Assembly: GCA_023897205.1 (NCBI GenBank)
Contig: JAHWDD010000003.1
Coordinates: 6,885,665 to 6,949,664 of the forward strand
Source: Exophiala sp. HKRS030
Lineage: Eukaryota > Ascomycota > Eurotiomycetes > Chaetothyriales > Herpotrichiellaceae
DNA length: 64,000 bases
Direction: 5' to 3'
Part shown: positions 1-13,668 of the stretch, piece after piece
Numbering within the stretch: the first letter of the stretch is position 1
Layout: the number at the start of each line of letters is the position of its first letter
Translations under genes and position numbers: made by a program
Notes under the pieces: model-generated
The model's database searches: none
What the model saw: the letters and a program-made list of their open reading frames with translations, nothing else
Told to the model about the DNA's origin: nothing

Positions 1-1036
1 TGGGATACCATCGGCCTAGCCTGGATATCCATGGACCTCTCCGTCAACCGCTCTAAGCGGCTGACATGTGGTCCTCACCCGCCATTGCACCCAGGTCGGC
101 ATCTATAAATGTGTCGATATTTCTCCTCCATCACATCCAAGCATTCTTCCTCCTCCTCCATCATCATCGAATCTCCTGCAACCTGAACATCACAGCTTAC
201 AATCATATAGCTCGACATCCTCTCCTTCGACCTTTATATTCATGCAGCGGCATCTCGGACACATCTGAAGCAACGTTGATGAAACAGCTTTGTCTCTCCT
301 CTCAGCACAGTACCTAAGATCGACACTACACGACACACTTTTTTGCTGCATTTTTCTTTTTTTGAGAGTTTTCGCCAATTCTGTCCTTTTCACAAGCGAC
401 AGACAAGAAGTAAATAAAGTGAGTCTTCTCGTTGATACAATTCCAGGCACCATCTCCTTTCCTAGCAGCCTTGTTGTCCATCTCCACTTGAGAGTGTCTG
501 CACCCAATTCGCCCGATCTGCCTGCCACTGAGGCACCTGGTACTTCAGAGCATCTTCCGAGACAACCTAGTACGACTTCAGTCAAGGATATTTCCCTGTC
601 GCCTCCGACCTCTCTCTGGTCACACATGATCTGTTTGCATACTGAGCTGTGGTGCCTTCGACATGCAATCACAAATCCAGCCTTGTCTGTGCGAATCCAT
701 GCGAACCCTATACGTGCCTTCCTAATGCGACCGCGGGTCTGCGCCGAGACCGCAAGGCTGAACCCTGAAAGGGGTTTCGGCCTGTAATATTCCACGCGCG
801 GGTCCAGCATTCATCTCTAAAACAGACGTCGAACTTGATACCGACATGTGACGACATGTGATGCTCCACTGTCTTTGCATGTTTTGCTACAGACCTATCT
901 CTTCCTCCCTTCCTGTTCAATCCTGGCTGTTCTCACACTCATACACTGCTTCCGCATCAGCCATGATGAGTATACTGACAATGGCTATAGTATCATTACC
1001 CTATATTCACACCACATCCCTAAAAGCTGAGCCATC
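1..1036. other. Intergenic, no supported gene
   Basis: Several overlapping open frames exist on both strands, but none shows a recognisable domain or protein-like composition. The plus strand is pyrimidine-rich, as in fungal promoters and 5' leaders. I see nothing definite. Confidence 0.5.
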
Positions 1037-3124
1037 ATGGTTTCCACACGATCCAGAACCACGAACGACATCAATACCCAAATTGCTGCCATTGATCAAG
1101 CGTGTGCCGCAAGACAGACCAAGCAAACGGCTATAACGGAGTTCTTTGTCTCAGTCGTCGGCAGATCCACTGTGGTGACACAAAACGGCACGGCAGACAA
1201 TGGCACTGTCACGGAAAGCGCTGTCAGCGTCAGCACCTCGAGCTGCATGTTGACTACAACTCCTGGATCAGTGGGTGCTTCAAAGAACGATGTGGCATTG
1301 CAAATCAACCTGCAAAATCAGCACACGAATGTCACTTCAAGTTCTGAAGAGGGGCTCAAGGAATTGTCGGTCGAAAAGAAGGGCGAGTCACCATCGGCTC
1401 CTAAGGAGTCTTCCAAAGGTCGCGGCAAGAAGCGCCAATCAGTCGCCAAAGGTATGTCAAACTTTTCTTGTGTGAAGCACCACATCGCTGACAATGCTTA
1501 GTTTCGTCCTCCAAGGTTACCAAGAAGGTGAAGGTGTCAAAGACCAAGACCATCAAGGTCAAGAAGGAGGAACTCGATGAAGATTTTCTTCCGAAGCAGA
1601 CCGAATTGATTCCGAATGAGCTGGCTCAGTGTGGACGCCGTATGCTGCGCCCTCGACCTCGCCGTAGGATTGAGAAGAAGGGAGTGACTGAGGCACCCAT
1701 TGGTATGTCAGACATGATCATGCGTTGTATTTTGACTGCTAACCCATCCTGCAGTCGATCAAGGTCATCCGACCAAGATCGTAGTTCTCCGCCTAGATCC
1801 GATGAAGTTGACGACTCTCTTCGAAGGTCTACTTGCCACCAAACGCAGCCAACCAATCAGTACAGCAAAGACAGGCAAGGCAACCAAGAGCCGCAAGGTT
1901 CCACAAGCGACTCCCAAGAGAAAGCCTATTTTCAGACGTCCTCGAAATATGCCCTACACGAACAAGTACCAGTTTGCGTTCGGCGAAGACCGACTGCCAA
2001 AGCACGCTGAGCCAACAGCAGAAAGTATCCAACAGGTCGCCAAGATCATGGAACTGGAGCGCATGGATTTGGCAAAGTCTGGAAAGGTTGCACCAGGATC
2101 CGCTACGCCTTTTCATGCCGGCAAAGGCATCAGTGTTGAGTCTGTTGTGCGCGTCATCTTGTCGCAAGTCTGCACAAACGAAAAGGCTCTTGACATTCAG
2201 GCAACAATGAGACAGGCCTATCCTTACTGGGTCAATGGTGAGAAGTTCATCGGCATGTTTCCGAACTACCACAGTATGCGGGTCCAGAGTCTGGAGAAGC
2301 TCGAAAAGGTGATCAGAGATGGCGGCCTGAACTTCAAAGCCAAGTCTATCAAAGGCTGTCTCGACATCATCTACGCAAAGAATGTCGCTCGAATTCCACC
2401 TGGAGCCATTGAATACGCTGGAAACGAGCCCTTTGCTACAGACTTTGTGCCTGGTTTGCTGTCCATGGACTACCTTTGGGACATACATCAACAAGGTGGC
2501 AAACAAGCCGTCTTTGACAATCTTGTTCAGCTTCCACAGATTGCTGTCAAGTCTGCGTCTTGTTTGATGGCGTTCAACATGGGTCTGCCGGTGTTTGCTG
2601 TCGACACACATGTTGAGGGCATGGCAAAGCTTCTTGGCTAGGTGCCAGAAGATTGCACAAGTGCCCGAGACATGTGTAGCCACCTGGACAGTCTTTTACC
2701 AGACACCGACTTCAAGCTCCACCTGCATCAGGACTTCTGGCGACACCGACGAAACTGTGTCCGCTGTGGTGGCAATGTCAAGCCTGGAGGCTACAGATGG
2801 CAAAAGGCCAATTGTGTCCTGGAAGACCTTGTGAAGAGAACAGGCATCACAATCAAGGAGACAACAGACGAGCTGGTCGAACCAAAGAAAGCCACAACCA
2901 AGAAAGAGCTCAGCGACGAAGCTCGGATTGCAAAAGGCTTGGTCAAGACTAGCTACGTGATTGACGATGACTTTGACGCGATCACAGGAGGAACAGGAAC
3001 TCTGCGTGAAGTCTGGATTTCGGATTACAGCATGATGGAAAGGGAGGTGCAATTTGCGGAGGAAGTGGTGGAATGTTGCACAATGTGCACCGAGGAGGAG
3101 ATTGTTATTTCTACCAAAATTTGA
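1037..3124 (+). pseudogene. HhH-GPD DNA glycosylase gene interrupted by in-frame TAG
   Basis: This is a base-excision-repair DNA glycosylase of the endonuclease III/HhH-GPD superfamily, expected to remove damaged bases in the nucleus. Inferred exons are 1037-1451, 1502-1702 and 1755-3124, with introns GTATGT...TTAG and GTATGT...GCAG that keep frame. The first 200 or so residues are low-complexity and Lys-rich, typical of fungal N-terminal extensions. The HhH-GPD fold starts near residue 331. The catalytic-helix Lys lies in LPQIAVKSAS (about residue 470) and the catalytic Asp in VDTHV (about residue 489). Codon 501 (2639-2641) is TAG. The same frame continues for 160 codons with the expected downstream family sequence, including a CVRC pair, to TGA at 3122-3124. 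The TAG replaces the Trp normally found in the LGW(V/P) segment, so one TGG-to-TAG change explains it. It could be a nonsense allele, a sequencing error or a readthrough site. The protein before the stop keeps both catalytic residues. Confidence 0.75.
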
Positions 3125-4142
3125 GATTTATGGAGTTATGGGGGCCAACATATTGCTACGAAAAGTTACTTTATTGCTTTGATTCAGAAGAGCTTTTGAT
3201 ACATATCAGAGTGAATTGATTTTCTTGCTACTCAATGACTCTTCCTGTTCACCGATAGTAGTTGCTGTATTGACTCTAAGAGTCTCACCTCGTCGCAAAG
3301 TCGTATGGATACTGTCGGTGAGGGTGTGAAGGCTGTCGAACGGTAACACTCTGTTGCTCGCACTGTGCAGATGGGTCGCGTCAATTCACAACCGTATCTT
3401 TCACTTGTGTAGCCTTCCATATGCATTGTCAAGGCTGAATCTCAGGCCCGCCACAGGAACATCCCTACGCCTTGTCATACGGACTATCTGAGGTCCCTCG
3501 TATTCGCAATGACATGGTGGAAGCGGCCGGGACGGCGATCGCCATCTAGGCAAGTCATGGTAGAGATACAAGCGGGCCCTCGGTAGTCGATGTCGAGGCC
3601 AATGCTACCTTCCCCCACAGTGTAGTGATGTCGATGATGTCTGCCCGCCTCGCATTGGATGCCCTGAACAACACTAGAGGAAGCTTCTCTAACTTCTTAT
3701 CTTCTGTTCGCAAGGTTACAATATTGTAGCAACCCTCGCCGGATCAGGCAGTTCGTAGTGTTTACTTTCTCTGGTACACTTCTTCATCGTCATTGACTGG
3801 CTCAGTCCTCGGTTCCTGGGCCCATCGACCATCTGGACGCTTTCCTCTTTGTGTCGCCGTGGCATGCGACCGCCACGCAGCGGATTGACGCTGGCTTCGT
3901 CATAGCTGCTTCTCGTGCAAGAAGCTATCCCATTGCGAAGCTACCCTGTGAGATGGCGTTTGTTCCTGGCCTTGAGTGGCACGAGATCCAATGGATCGTG
4001 GTAGGAGCCTGCGCTTGTCGTTGATCGTGCGTTAAGATACAAAAAAGCTACCTTCTGCTCTTTGCCCTCCTGCGTCCGCTGCTGATCTCTCCGTCCCAGC
4101 ATCGCTCTTGTTCTGTCGAGCCCAGTTGACTCGCCTCGCAAG
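3125..4142. other. Intergenic, no supported gene
   Basis: About 1 kb between the glycosylase gene and the carboxypeptidase gene. Only short unconvincing frames occur. The distal part presumably carries the carboxypeptidase promoter. Confidence 0.5.
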
Positions 4143-6006
4143 ATGTTGTCGCTGCTCTCTTCAACCATCTTGCTGGCTTATGCTGGCCAGCAAGCGCTGG
4201 CTCAATTCGTCACTCCTCCCAAGAACCTAACCACCAAGGAAGGCTACGCGGGCATCAATGTTCGCTACAAGTCCGTCCCGGCAGGAATATGTGAACAGAA
4301 CCCCAATGTCAAATCCTACTCTGGCTACGCCGACGTGGCTCCCGGCCAACACATCTTCTGGTGGTTTTTCGAGGCGCGAAACGGAAATGCTTCCGAAGCG
4401 CCTCTGACCATCTGGATCAATGGTGGCCCTGGGAGCTCCTCCATGATCGGACTCTTCCAAGAACTTGGGCCCTGCCGTGTCGATGCCGACGGGAACGCAG
4501 TGAACAACCCGTATTCATGGTCGGAAGTCAGCAACGTCATCTTCATTGACGAGCCGACTCAAGTGGGCTTCAGCTACTCGTCGCCCGTGGCCGCATACGC
4601 CGATCCTGTTTCGGGAGATCTCGTCCAGTTGCCCAACAACACCTGCCCCGAGTATGCGAGTGACTGGGACTGCGGCACTTACAGCTACTTCAACGAGAGT
4701 CTGACCGCGAACTCGACGCCTGCAGCCGCGCCGAACATGTGGAAGACACTCCAGGGCTTCATGGGTGCATTCCCTCAGTACTCCAGGAAAGGGGTGTACT
4801 TCACCACCGAGTCGTACGGTGGTCACTACGGTCCAATTTTCAACGAGTACTTTGAGGAACAGAATGATAAGAATATCAAGGGTGCACACAACATAAGTCT
4901 TGAAGGTGTCATGATCGGAAACGGATGGTACGATCCGCTTATCCAATATCAAGCGTACTACAACTTCAGTGTGTTCCCTGGGAACACTTACGGCTATGAT
5001 CCGTTGAATCAATCTGTCAAGGGTAAGTCACTCCTGGTTCACAATCCCACATCTGACTCTTTTCTGTTACTAAATTCCGATCTTGTCAGACCAATGGTAC
5101 AACAACCTCTACGGCCCCGGCAACTGCTACGACCAGACGGTCGACTGCAACGCGCGAGGGATCAACGAGATTTGCACGGCGGCCGACAATTTTTGCCTGA
5201 ACCAAGTCGAGAACCTCTACGACATCTACCTCGGCCGCGACGAGTACGACTTCCGGTACCTGATGCCCGACCCGTTCCCGCCCACGTACTACGTCGACTA
5301 CCTCAACACGGACAGCGTGCAGGCCGCGATCGGGGCGTACGTCAACTACACCGAGAGCAACACGGCCGTGGGCAACGCGTTCGGCAGCACGGGCGACGAC
5401 GACCGCGAGATCGGCACGGTCGAGGCGCTGAAGAAGCTCCTGGCCCGCGGCGTCAAGCTGGTCATGTACTTTGGCGACGCCGACTTCAACTGCAACTGGC
5501 TGGGGGGCCAGGTGGTGGCCGGCCACGTCGGCGCCCCGGGCTACGCCGACGCCGGGTTCGTCAACGTCTCCACCTCGGACGGCGTGGTGCACGGCCAGGT
5601 CAGACAGGCCGGGTCGTTCGCCTTTGTCCGCATCTACGAGTCGGGCCACGAGGTGCCCTTCTACCAGCCCCTCGTGAGCCTGGAGATGTTCAACCGGACC
5701 ATGAAGGGGGTCGACGTCGCCACGGGGAAGACCCGAATCGGCAAGGACTACAAGACCTCCGGCCCCAAGGTGAGTTCCTACCACGAGGGCAACTCGACCG
5801 TCCAGTTCGACGTCGTGCCCGAGAGCGCCGTCTACAACGTCACCACGGCCACGCCCCAAAACGGGACCACCGCCGGCGGCTCGGCGGAGGCCGGGAAAAG
5901 AATGGCCAGGGCCAAGAGGACGACCAGGAGAGGCAAAAGACTCAGGACGAAGAGGGACCTCTTGAACGCCAAGGACAAGAGGTGGGTGTTGCTCGATGAG
6001 CAGTGA
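4143..6006 (+). CDS. Secreted serine carboxypeptidase (S10 family)
   Basis: A serine carboxypeptidase that removes C-terminal residues from peptides; secreted or vacuolar. Exons are 4143-5022 and 5090-6006 (intron GTAAGT...TCAG, phase 1), giving about 598 residues. The N-terminus is a signal peptide (hydrophobic run to ALAQ, residue 21). S10 hallmarks are present: the oxyanion segment GGPGSSS, the nucleophile Ser in ESYGG (about 224), the catalytic Asp in GDADFNCN (about 423) and the catalytic His in ESGHE (about 480). Many NxT/NxS sequons indicate glycosylation. It resembles the carboxypeptidase S1 group. Two oddities stand out. Base composition jumps between exons: the 60 bases at 4921 have 28 G+C, those at 5281 have 39. 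The last 45 or so residues form a strongly basic tail with several KR/RR/RRGKR sites, absent from typical family members and possibly removed by a Kex2-like protease. The ATG at 4143 is well placed before the signal peptide. Confidence 0.92.
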
Positions 6007-9187
<3,181 letters not shown>

Positions 9188-9839
9188 TCATCGGTTCATC
9201 ATGAAGTCGTCATCTTTCAGGTCTTTTGGAAGAAAGAACATATCTTCAGTGATAGATATCGGCTTGTCTTTTGTTCGAGTTCTTGGAGTCCTCCTTGTCT
9301 GACGAAACATCACTTCTCGGGCTTCGTGCACCTGGACTGCCGGCAGGAGAAATCTTTCCAGCTCCTGCAACCTGAAAGTAATCTCCGGCCTCATCTAGAG
9401 CCAGCGGTGTGACCGGGCCTTTCGGACTACCCAGAGGATCAAGTCGTGGCGCACCGGGTTTGACACCCATCGACGAAGCTGCAATCTTGGCCGAGAGATG
9501 AGCCCGTTCCAAAAACTCCCGCTGCTTCTCACGCATCAGTCGAGGTGATTCGAGCTGCATTGGCGGCGTTACTCTGTTGATGGTGATAGCTGGAGACTGT
9601 ACTGCTGAGGTGGGCGTGGCAGGCGAATCGAGATTGGTGAAGTTGCTTGGATGGAACCGCGGCAGACTCATGTGCATATTGCGGGATCCCTGTCGACCAT
9701 GCTGAACGGTGCGTGATCGTGCAGGCTGAGGTGACATAGGGCGATGGTTTGCTGGGAGTCGAGGAGATAGAGGTGAGGTTGGTGTATAGCGTGAAGAGAA
9801 TGGTTCGGGGTTCATTTTATGGGTAATCAATTGGGACAT
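9188..9839 (-). CDS. Small Pro/Ser-rich hypothetical protein, probable frameshift
   Basis: Function not recognised. The frame from ATG 9839 (alternatives 9890 and 9815) gives about 197 residues: a disordered Pro/Ser/Arg-rich N-terminal half with repeated SP dipeptides, a short helical stretch around LMREKQREFLERAHLSAKIA, then a Gly/Pro linker and Ser/Asp-rich end. It stops at 9246 after an abrupt tail (RQADIYH). If one A is skipped in the A4 run (T4 at 9269-9272 on the plus strand), the reading continues in the next frame to a stop at 9188 with a protein-like acidic tail that ends DDDFMMNR and includes ISITEDMFFLPKD. That tail looks like the real C-terminus of a conserved fungal protein. The shift is either a 1-base sequence error or mutation, or less likely programmed +1 frameshifting. 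SP-rich content suggests a phosphorylated regulatory protein, but no role is assigned. Confidence 0.6.
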
Positions 9840-11600
9840 TATCGAAGAAAAGCGCCGCCTCTGATGCTGGATACCTGCGACGCTCTTCACCTAGAAGCCC
9901 ACTAGGATGTGCATGCGGCAGATGAAGTTGGATGGTTGTGCTTGATTGTCGATGGTTGTTGTTGTGAGTAGAGGCAACCACGAGGTCTCGGCCAAGCTGG
10001 CGGAATCGTGGCGCCTGAGTACGACGTGAGACCAGGGGTGGGCGACTAGCTTTTTGCGGATTATTGAGTGGCTGCGTCGTGTAACACAGCGTTAGCAATA
10101 GAAGCGGCCGACTATCCTTATTCAATGTTGTTTGAGGCCTTGTAACTGTCGAGCAAGAGAGACTGGGTGCAAGAAGGGTCGATGAGGAGGAATACGAAGC
10201 ACACGATCCCGCTTTGTATTCCAACCAAGAGTTTGCATACCCGCCCGTGGAGACAGGCGGGCTGTATTTCTGATCCCAGGTTGTTTTTCTTAGGGTCAGT
10301 ACAGACTGGTTGCCGAGACCCGTTGATCAGCACCTGGGTTAAGTGGTCGCTGCGAAGAAGGGAGCGGATCAGCAGTTTGAATTTCCCGGGATGCCTAGTG
10401 ATGCACAGCCTGAAACATCAAATGACCTTTGATGGGACAGCACATGGCAGTAGGTTACGGCGCGAGAAAGTCGGGAGTGGAGTAGATAGACACTGCTACC
10501 AGGAATTGATTGTTTTATAACTGACGCTGATCGACCTCAACAGCGATGAAGTACCGGTACCCCGACGACCAGCAGATAAACGCTTCGATAAAAAGTCGTC
10601 ATCGTACACGGCGTCATTCTGCGTGATTCTCTAGTCCCGCATCCTCGGTCGACCGAAAATTCTTTTGCTCAGGGTTTCCCTTTTTTGTGCAGTCCTGACG
10701 CAGGGCCGGATGGCGACACCTTCACTAGGGCCCCCCCATACACGGCTGGAGACTGGCAATAATAACGACTGGCGGGAGGAGGACACAGGCCTCTGGGACC
10801 GGCAAGAAGTGGTTCGCAAGGTGAACAAAGGGAGCCACGCGAGCCTCCTCAGAGGAACCCCAGCGAAGGCGAGGGACGAGTCGCCGTTAAGGCCATTGGG
10901 CCTGATGACGTTGCGACAGGCGCCACAGCCGCCCGGTGATTTGCAGGGGCTGAACCAGAGGGGATCTGATTGATTGCTGCAATCGGGAAAACTGGGATCG
11001 GAGGATTGAGACGCCTTGGCGGAGGGAGCCCTGCCGAAGCCTGCCAGGTACCACGTCTAAACCCCAGTCGATAATTGGATGTCGAAGGGATGAATTGTAT
11101 GAACCAAGCGACCGAGACATGACCTTGGGAAGAGACATCCCTTCGACCCTGAATGGTACGTACCCTTTAGATGCGGTTGTTACTGATACCCAGGATCCCC
11201 CTGCGGACGAGACAGCAGCACGAGGGAAGAGACGCGTAGTTTGTGTCCTTGAGACTTACCGTCCTCAGTCTCCACCACCTCCAACAATCTGTCACCAGCG
11301 TTATTGGGAAGACGCTGTCGCTGTCCGTCGTTTAAGATGGATGTTCGCAGCCAAGTCACGAGGCCGAACGGTGATTTGCTCAGGCACTCCCTGGATAAGC
11401 AGTGTGTCAGTATCGCTCCCTCCTGCAAGCAAGTTATTTGGAGAGAAGGTCCTCGCTTAAGCGCGTTGGCAAACGAACGGACTGATCAGTACTCCACCTG
11501 ATAACAAATGCTGGTTGCCGTGTTGCCGGCTTGACTTGAGGTGAGCAAGACCCATCCCACATTCTCCTGGCGAGGTGTAATAGGCCTATCTTGTGCTTGG

Positions 11601-11685
11601 TACTCCGTATTGTGCACATAGTCAAGGGCCAGTGGGAATCGGTCTTGGTTACACGGACGGCTGGTACAGTGCACAATACGGAGTA
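11601..11685. repeat. 17-bp perfect inverted repeat with 51-bp spacer
   Basis: The arms are 11601-11617 (TACTCCGTATTGTGCAC) and 11669-11685 (its exact reverse complement). They do not extend at either end. The outer nine bases of each arm are the TACTCCGTA word that recurs elsewhere in the window. It could form a hairpin or mark the ends of a very short mobile or regulatory element. No flanking target duplication was found. Confidence 0.85.
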
Positions 11686-12670
11686 GGTATCCTTCCAGTA
11701 ATTCCCGTGATGCTCAAAAGCGGAATTTCCACGGATGCTCGGTTGACAATGGGACTGCCTGCCTCTAGCATCAAAGGGGTGCTGACCTATGTACGAGTAC
11801 AAGACCTTCCAGATGATTTTTTTGCCCGCGGATGTCAAATGTACTGTATCTGCGAACGGGCGAGGCTCAAGAAATCCGGAAAAGGATCCATTCTCGTGCA
11901 CTCTTACCTCGTATCAGTGCAATTGCTCTCCGTTTTCAGCGGGCAATAGGCCGTATCATTGTGCTTGACACTGACCATTGTCGCTCCACACAGAACTTGC
12001 ATACTTTTTACTGCATCAATTTCTCTTTCCCCTCTACTGGTTCAATGATATTCATCGACAGCCTGGCTACTGGGAGGCGGGGCAGACGCGCTCCAAGCGA
12101 CCTATATGGAAACATCATGGCAGGCCAGCTGACTGCGCCGATCCTCTGGGAGTTTACCCGGCTGATCCGGAGCCGAATGATAATGTACATACTGTAGAAT
12201 AGGAACAACACTCTCGATATGATGAGCACGCATCATTTCTTGGGGAAAATAATGACGCCCTGAACGCGAACAAGGACTCGTGTTTGGAGAACAGCAACGG
12301 CTCGGACCCTTTGCGGAATTTGTATCCGTGACAACAGGGCATCATTGCGAGCTGAAATTGGAAAGACATGATGTCGTGCAGAATATCGAAAGAGGCTTCG
12401 ATCTGTGTTACACGACAACCCAGCTTATTGGAAACAGATGGTCCGAGTCCTTTTCGTTCAATCTGAAGGGCATTTGTCTGACTTTGGCTTGTACCTGCTT
12501 TTTTGGCACAAGTATGGCGCTCCCTGATGTCAGACGCGGGATTGTAAGCTGGTGAGTAAGAATGAAGCATCACTTGAAAAGGAAGGGAAGGACTTTTTGA
12601 TGTCCTTGAAAGACCCCGAATGAAAGGTACGAGGAACCCAAGGACATCCCGATGCCTGAGGACATATCTA

Positions 12671-12696
12671 TACGAGTACGAGTACGAATACTCGTA
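12671..12696. repeat. TACGAGTA word cluster
   Basis: Two overlapping TACGAGTA copies (12671-12678, 12677-12684), a one-mismatch copy (TACGAATA), and one inverted copy TACTCGTA (12689-12696) sit within 26 bases, giving an imperfect palindrome. Confidence 0.85.
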
Positions 12697-13610
12697 GTCG
12701 TGGTGGCATCATCCGGCATCTGACTTCCCAACTGTACTGTACATGGCTGGGAATTTGCTAAGGCGTATCTTCCCTTAAATCCATTATTGATAAAACAGGA
12801 TGTACGAGTATCCCCGGGTATCTGTCTTCTTGTCTTTCGAGCTTCTTTGCCTGCTGTCTGCCGTGAAATCGTGTACTTCAACGCTGCTCTGACGCTGACG
12901 AAAGGTACAAGCACCGCATTCCGTCTACGCAGAGGCTTTGAATGGATCATATCCCAGTTCCTTGCAGTTGAAGCGTCAGCCAAAGCCTCGCACAAGTAAG
13001 GTGTATTCCAAATTGGTTCGCGATGAATTGATCTGTCGCTCTGCGAGCTGCCCTCATTCTCACGCAAGAAAAGCTGCGAGCCTACCTCATATGCAGCAAT
13101 TGTATGCGATCTAGTATTCTAGCCCTCTTTGTCCAAGGAGCCTACAGTATGTACGAGTAGGAAACATGAATATCATTACAGACGATGTGCGCTCGCTTTG
13201 CTACCGAGCTGTTCGGAACGATGAGCCTGACCCTTTGACCCTTGATCTTTGCTATAACGAGGTTGTGATCTTCGCATCAGCCACGGCCGACTGACGGCCA
13301 CACAGAGGTCGAGTTCGTAAAAGATACACAACAGTCAGTAGTGAGATAGAGCAAATGCCATGTTCCTCTCCGGTACTTGTGGCTTCGTGTTATCGTGGCT
13401 GTGTCGAAGACGGGAGGTTGAGAGCCGGCGTTCTGTCCTATCATGGCTCTCTCGGTTAGTCTAGTCAGGGACGCAATTCATCTTCATTCCCTCCCACCTT
13501 GATAATATGCTTGTCGCCTCCTTCCTATATCTTCAATGCTCAAGGTTCTCGACGACACCATTTAAATCGACCAAGATCCCTCGATAAATTAGTCCGCCAC
13601 ATCTAGCAGA

Positions 13611-13637
13611 ATGCCTTGTGTTTTACGCGTTGCATAA
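13611..13637 (+). promoter_or_regulatory. Short upstream ORF before SREBP start
   Basis: The ATG at 13611 opens an 8-codon frame (MPCVLRVA, stop TAA 13635-13637) that ends 31 bases before the SREBP ATG at 13669. A second upstream ATG at 13664 overlaps the start region in another frame. Such uORFs can reduce or condition translation. Whether the transcript includes it depends on the unknown transcription start. Confidence 0.45.
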
Positions 13638-13668
13638 ATCATCGCCATCCTCGCCCACCTTACATGCC

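Larger units (their letters stand above)
9840..13610. other. Long gene-poor region upstream of srbA-like gene
   Basis: About 3.7 kb with many short frames on both strands and no recognisable protein. The first 400 bases probably include the leader of the minus-strand gene ending at 9839. Between 11.6 and 13.2 kb there are repeated TACGAGTA words (11792, 12671, 12677, 12689, 12803, 13152) and a 17-bp inverted repeat containing TACTCCGTA. The last several hundred bases must hold the SREBP promoter. I see no transposon reading frame or terminal repeat. Confidence 0.5.

Noticed and set aside
190..810. 206-codon minus-strand frame near the window start
   Set aside because: Overlaps an equally long plus-strand frame, with no motif or protein-like pattern in either.
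2591..2641. 51-bp intron that would remove the TAG in the glycosylase gene
   Set aside because: Weak donor and it would delete the catalytic VDTHV motif.
10887..12573. Several 60-155-codon frames in the gene-poor region
   Set aside because: They overlap on both strands, have no domains, and none connects by plausible splicing.
13270..13310. SRE-like ATCAGCCAC upstream of the SREBP gene
   Set aside because: One base shorter than the known SREBP site, so not claimed as an autoregulatory element.
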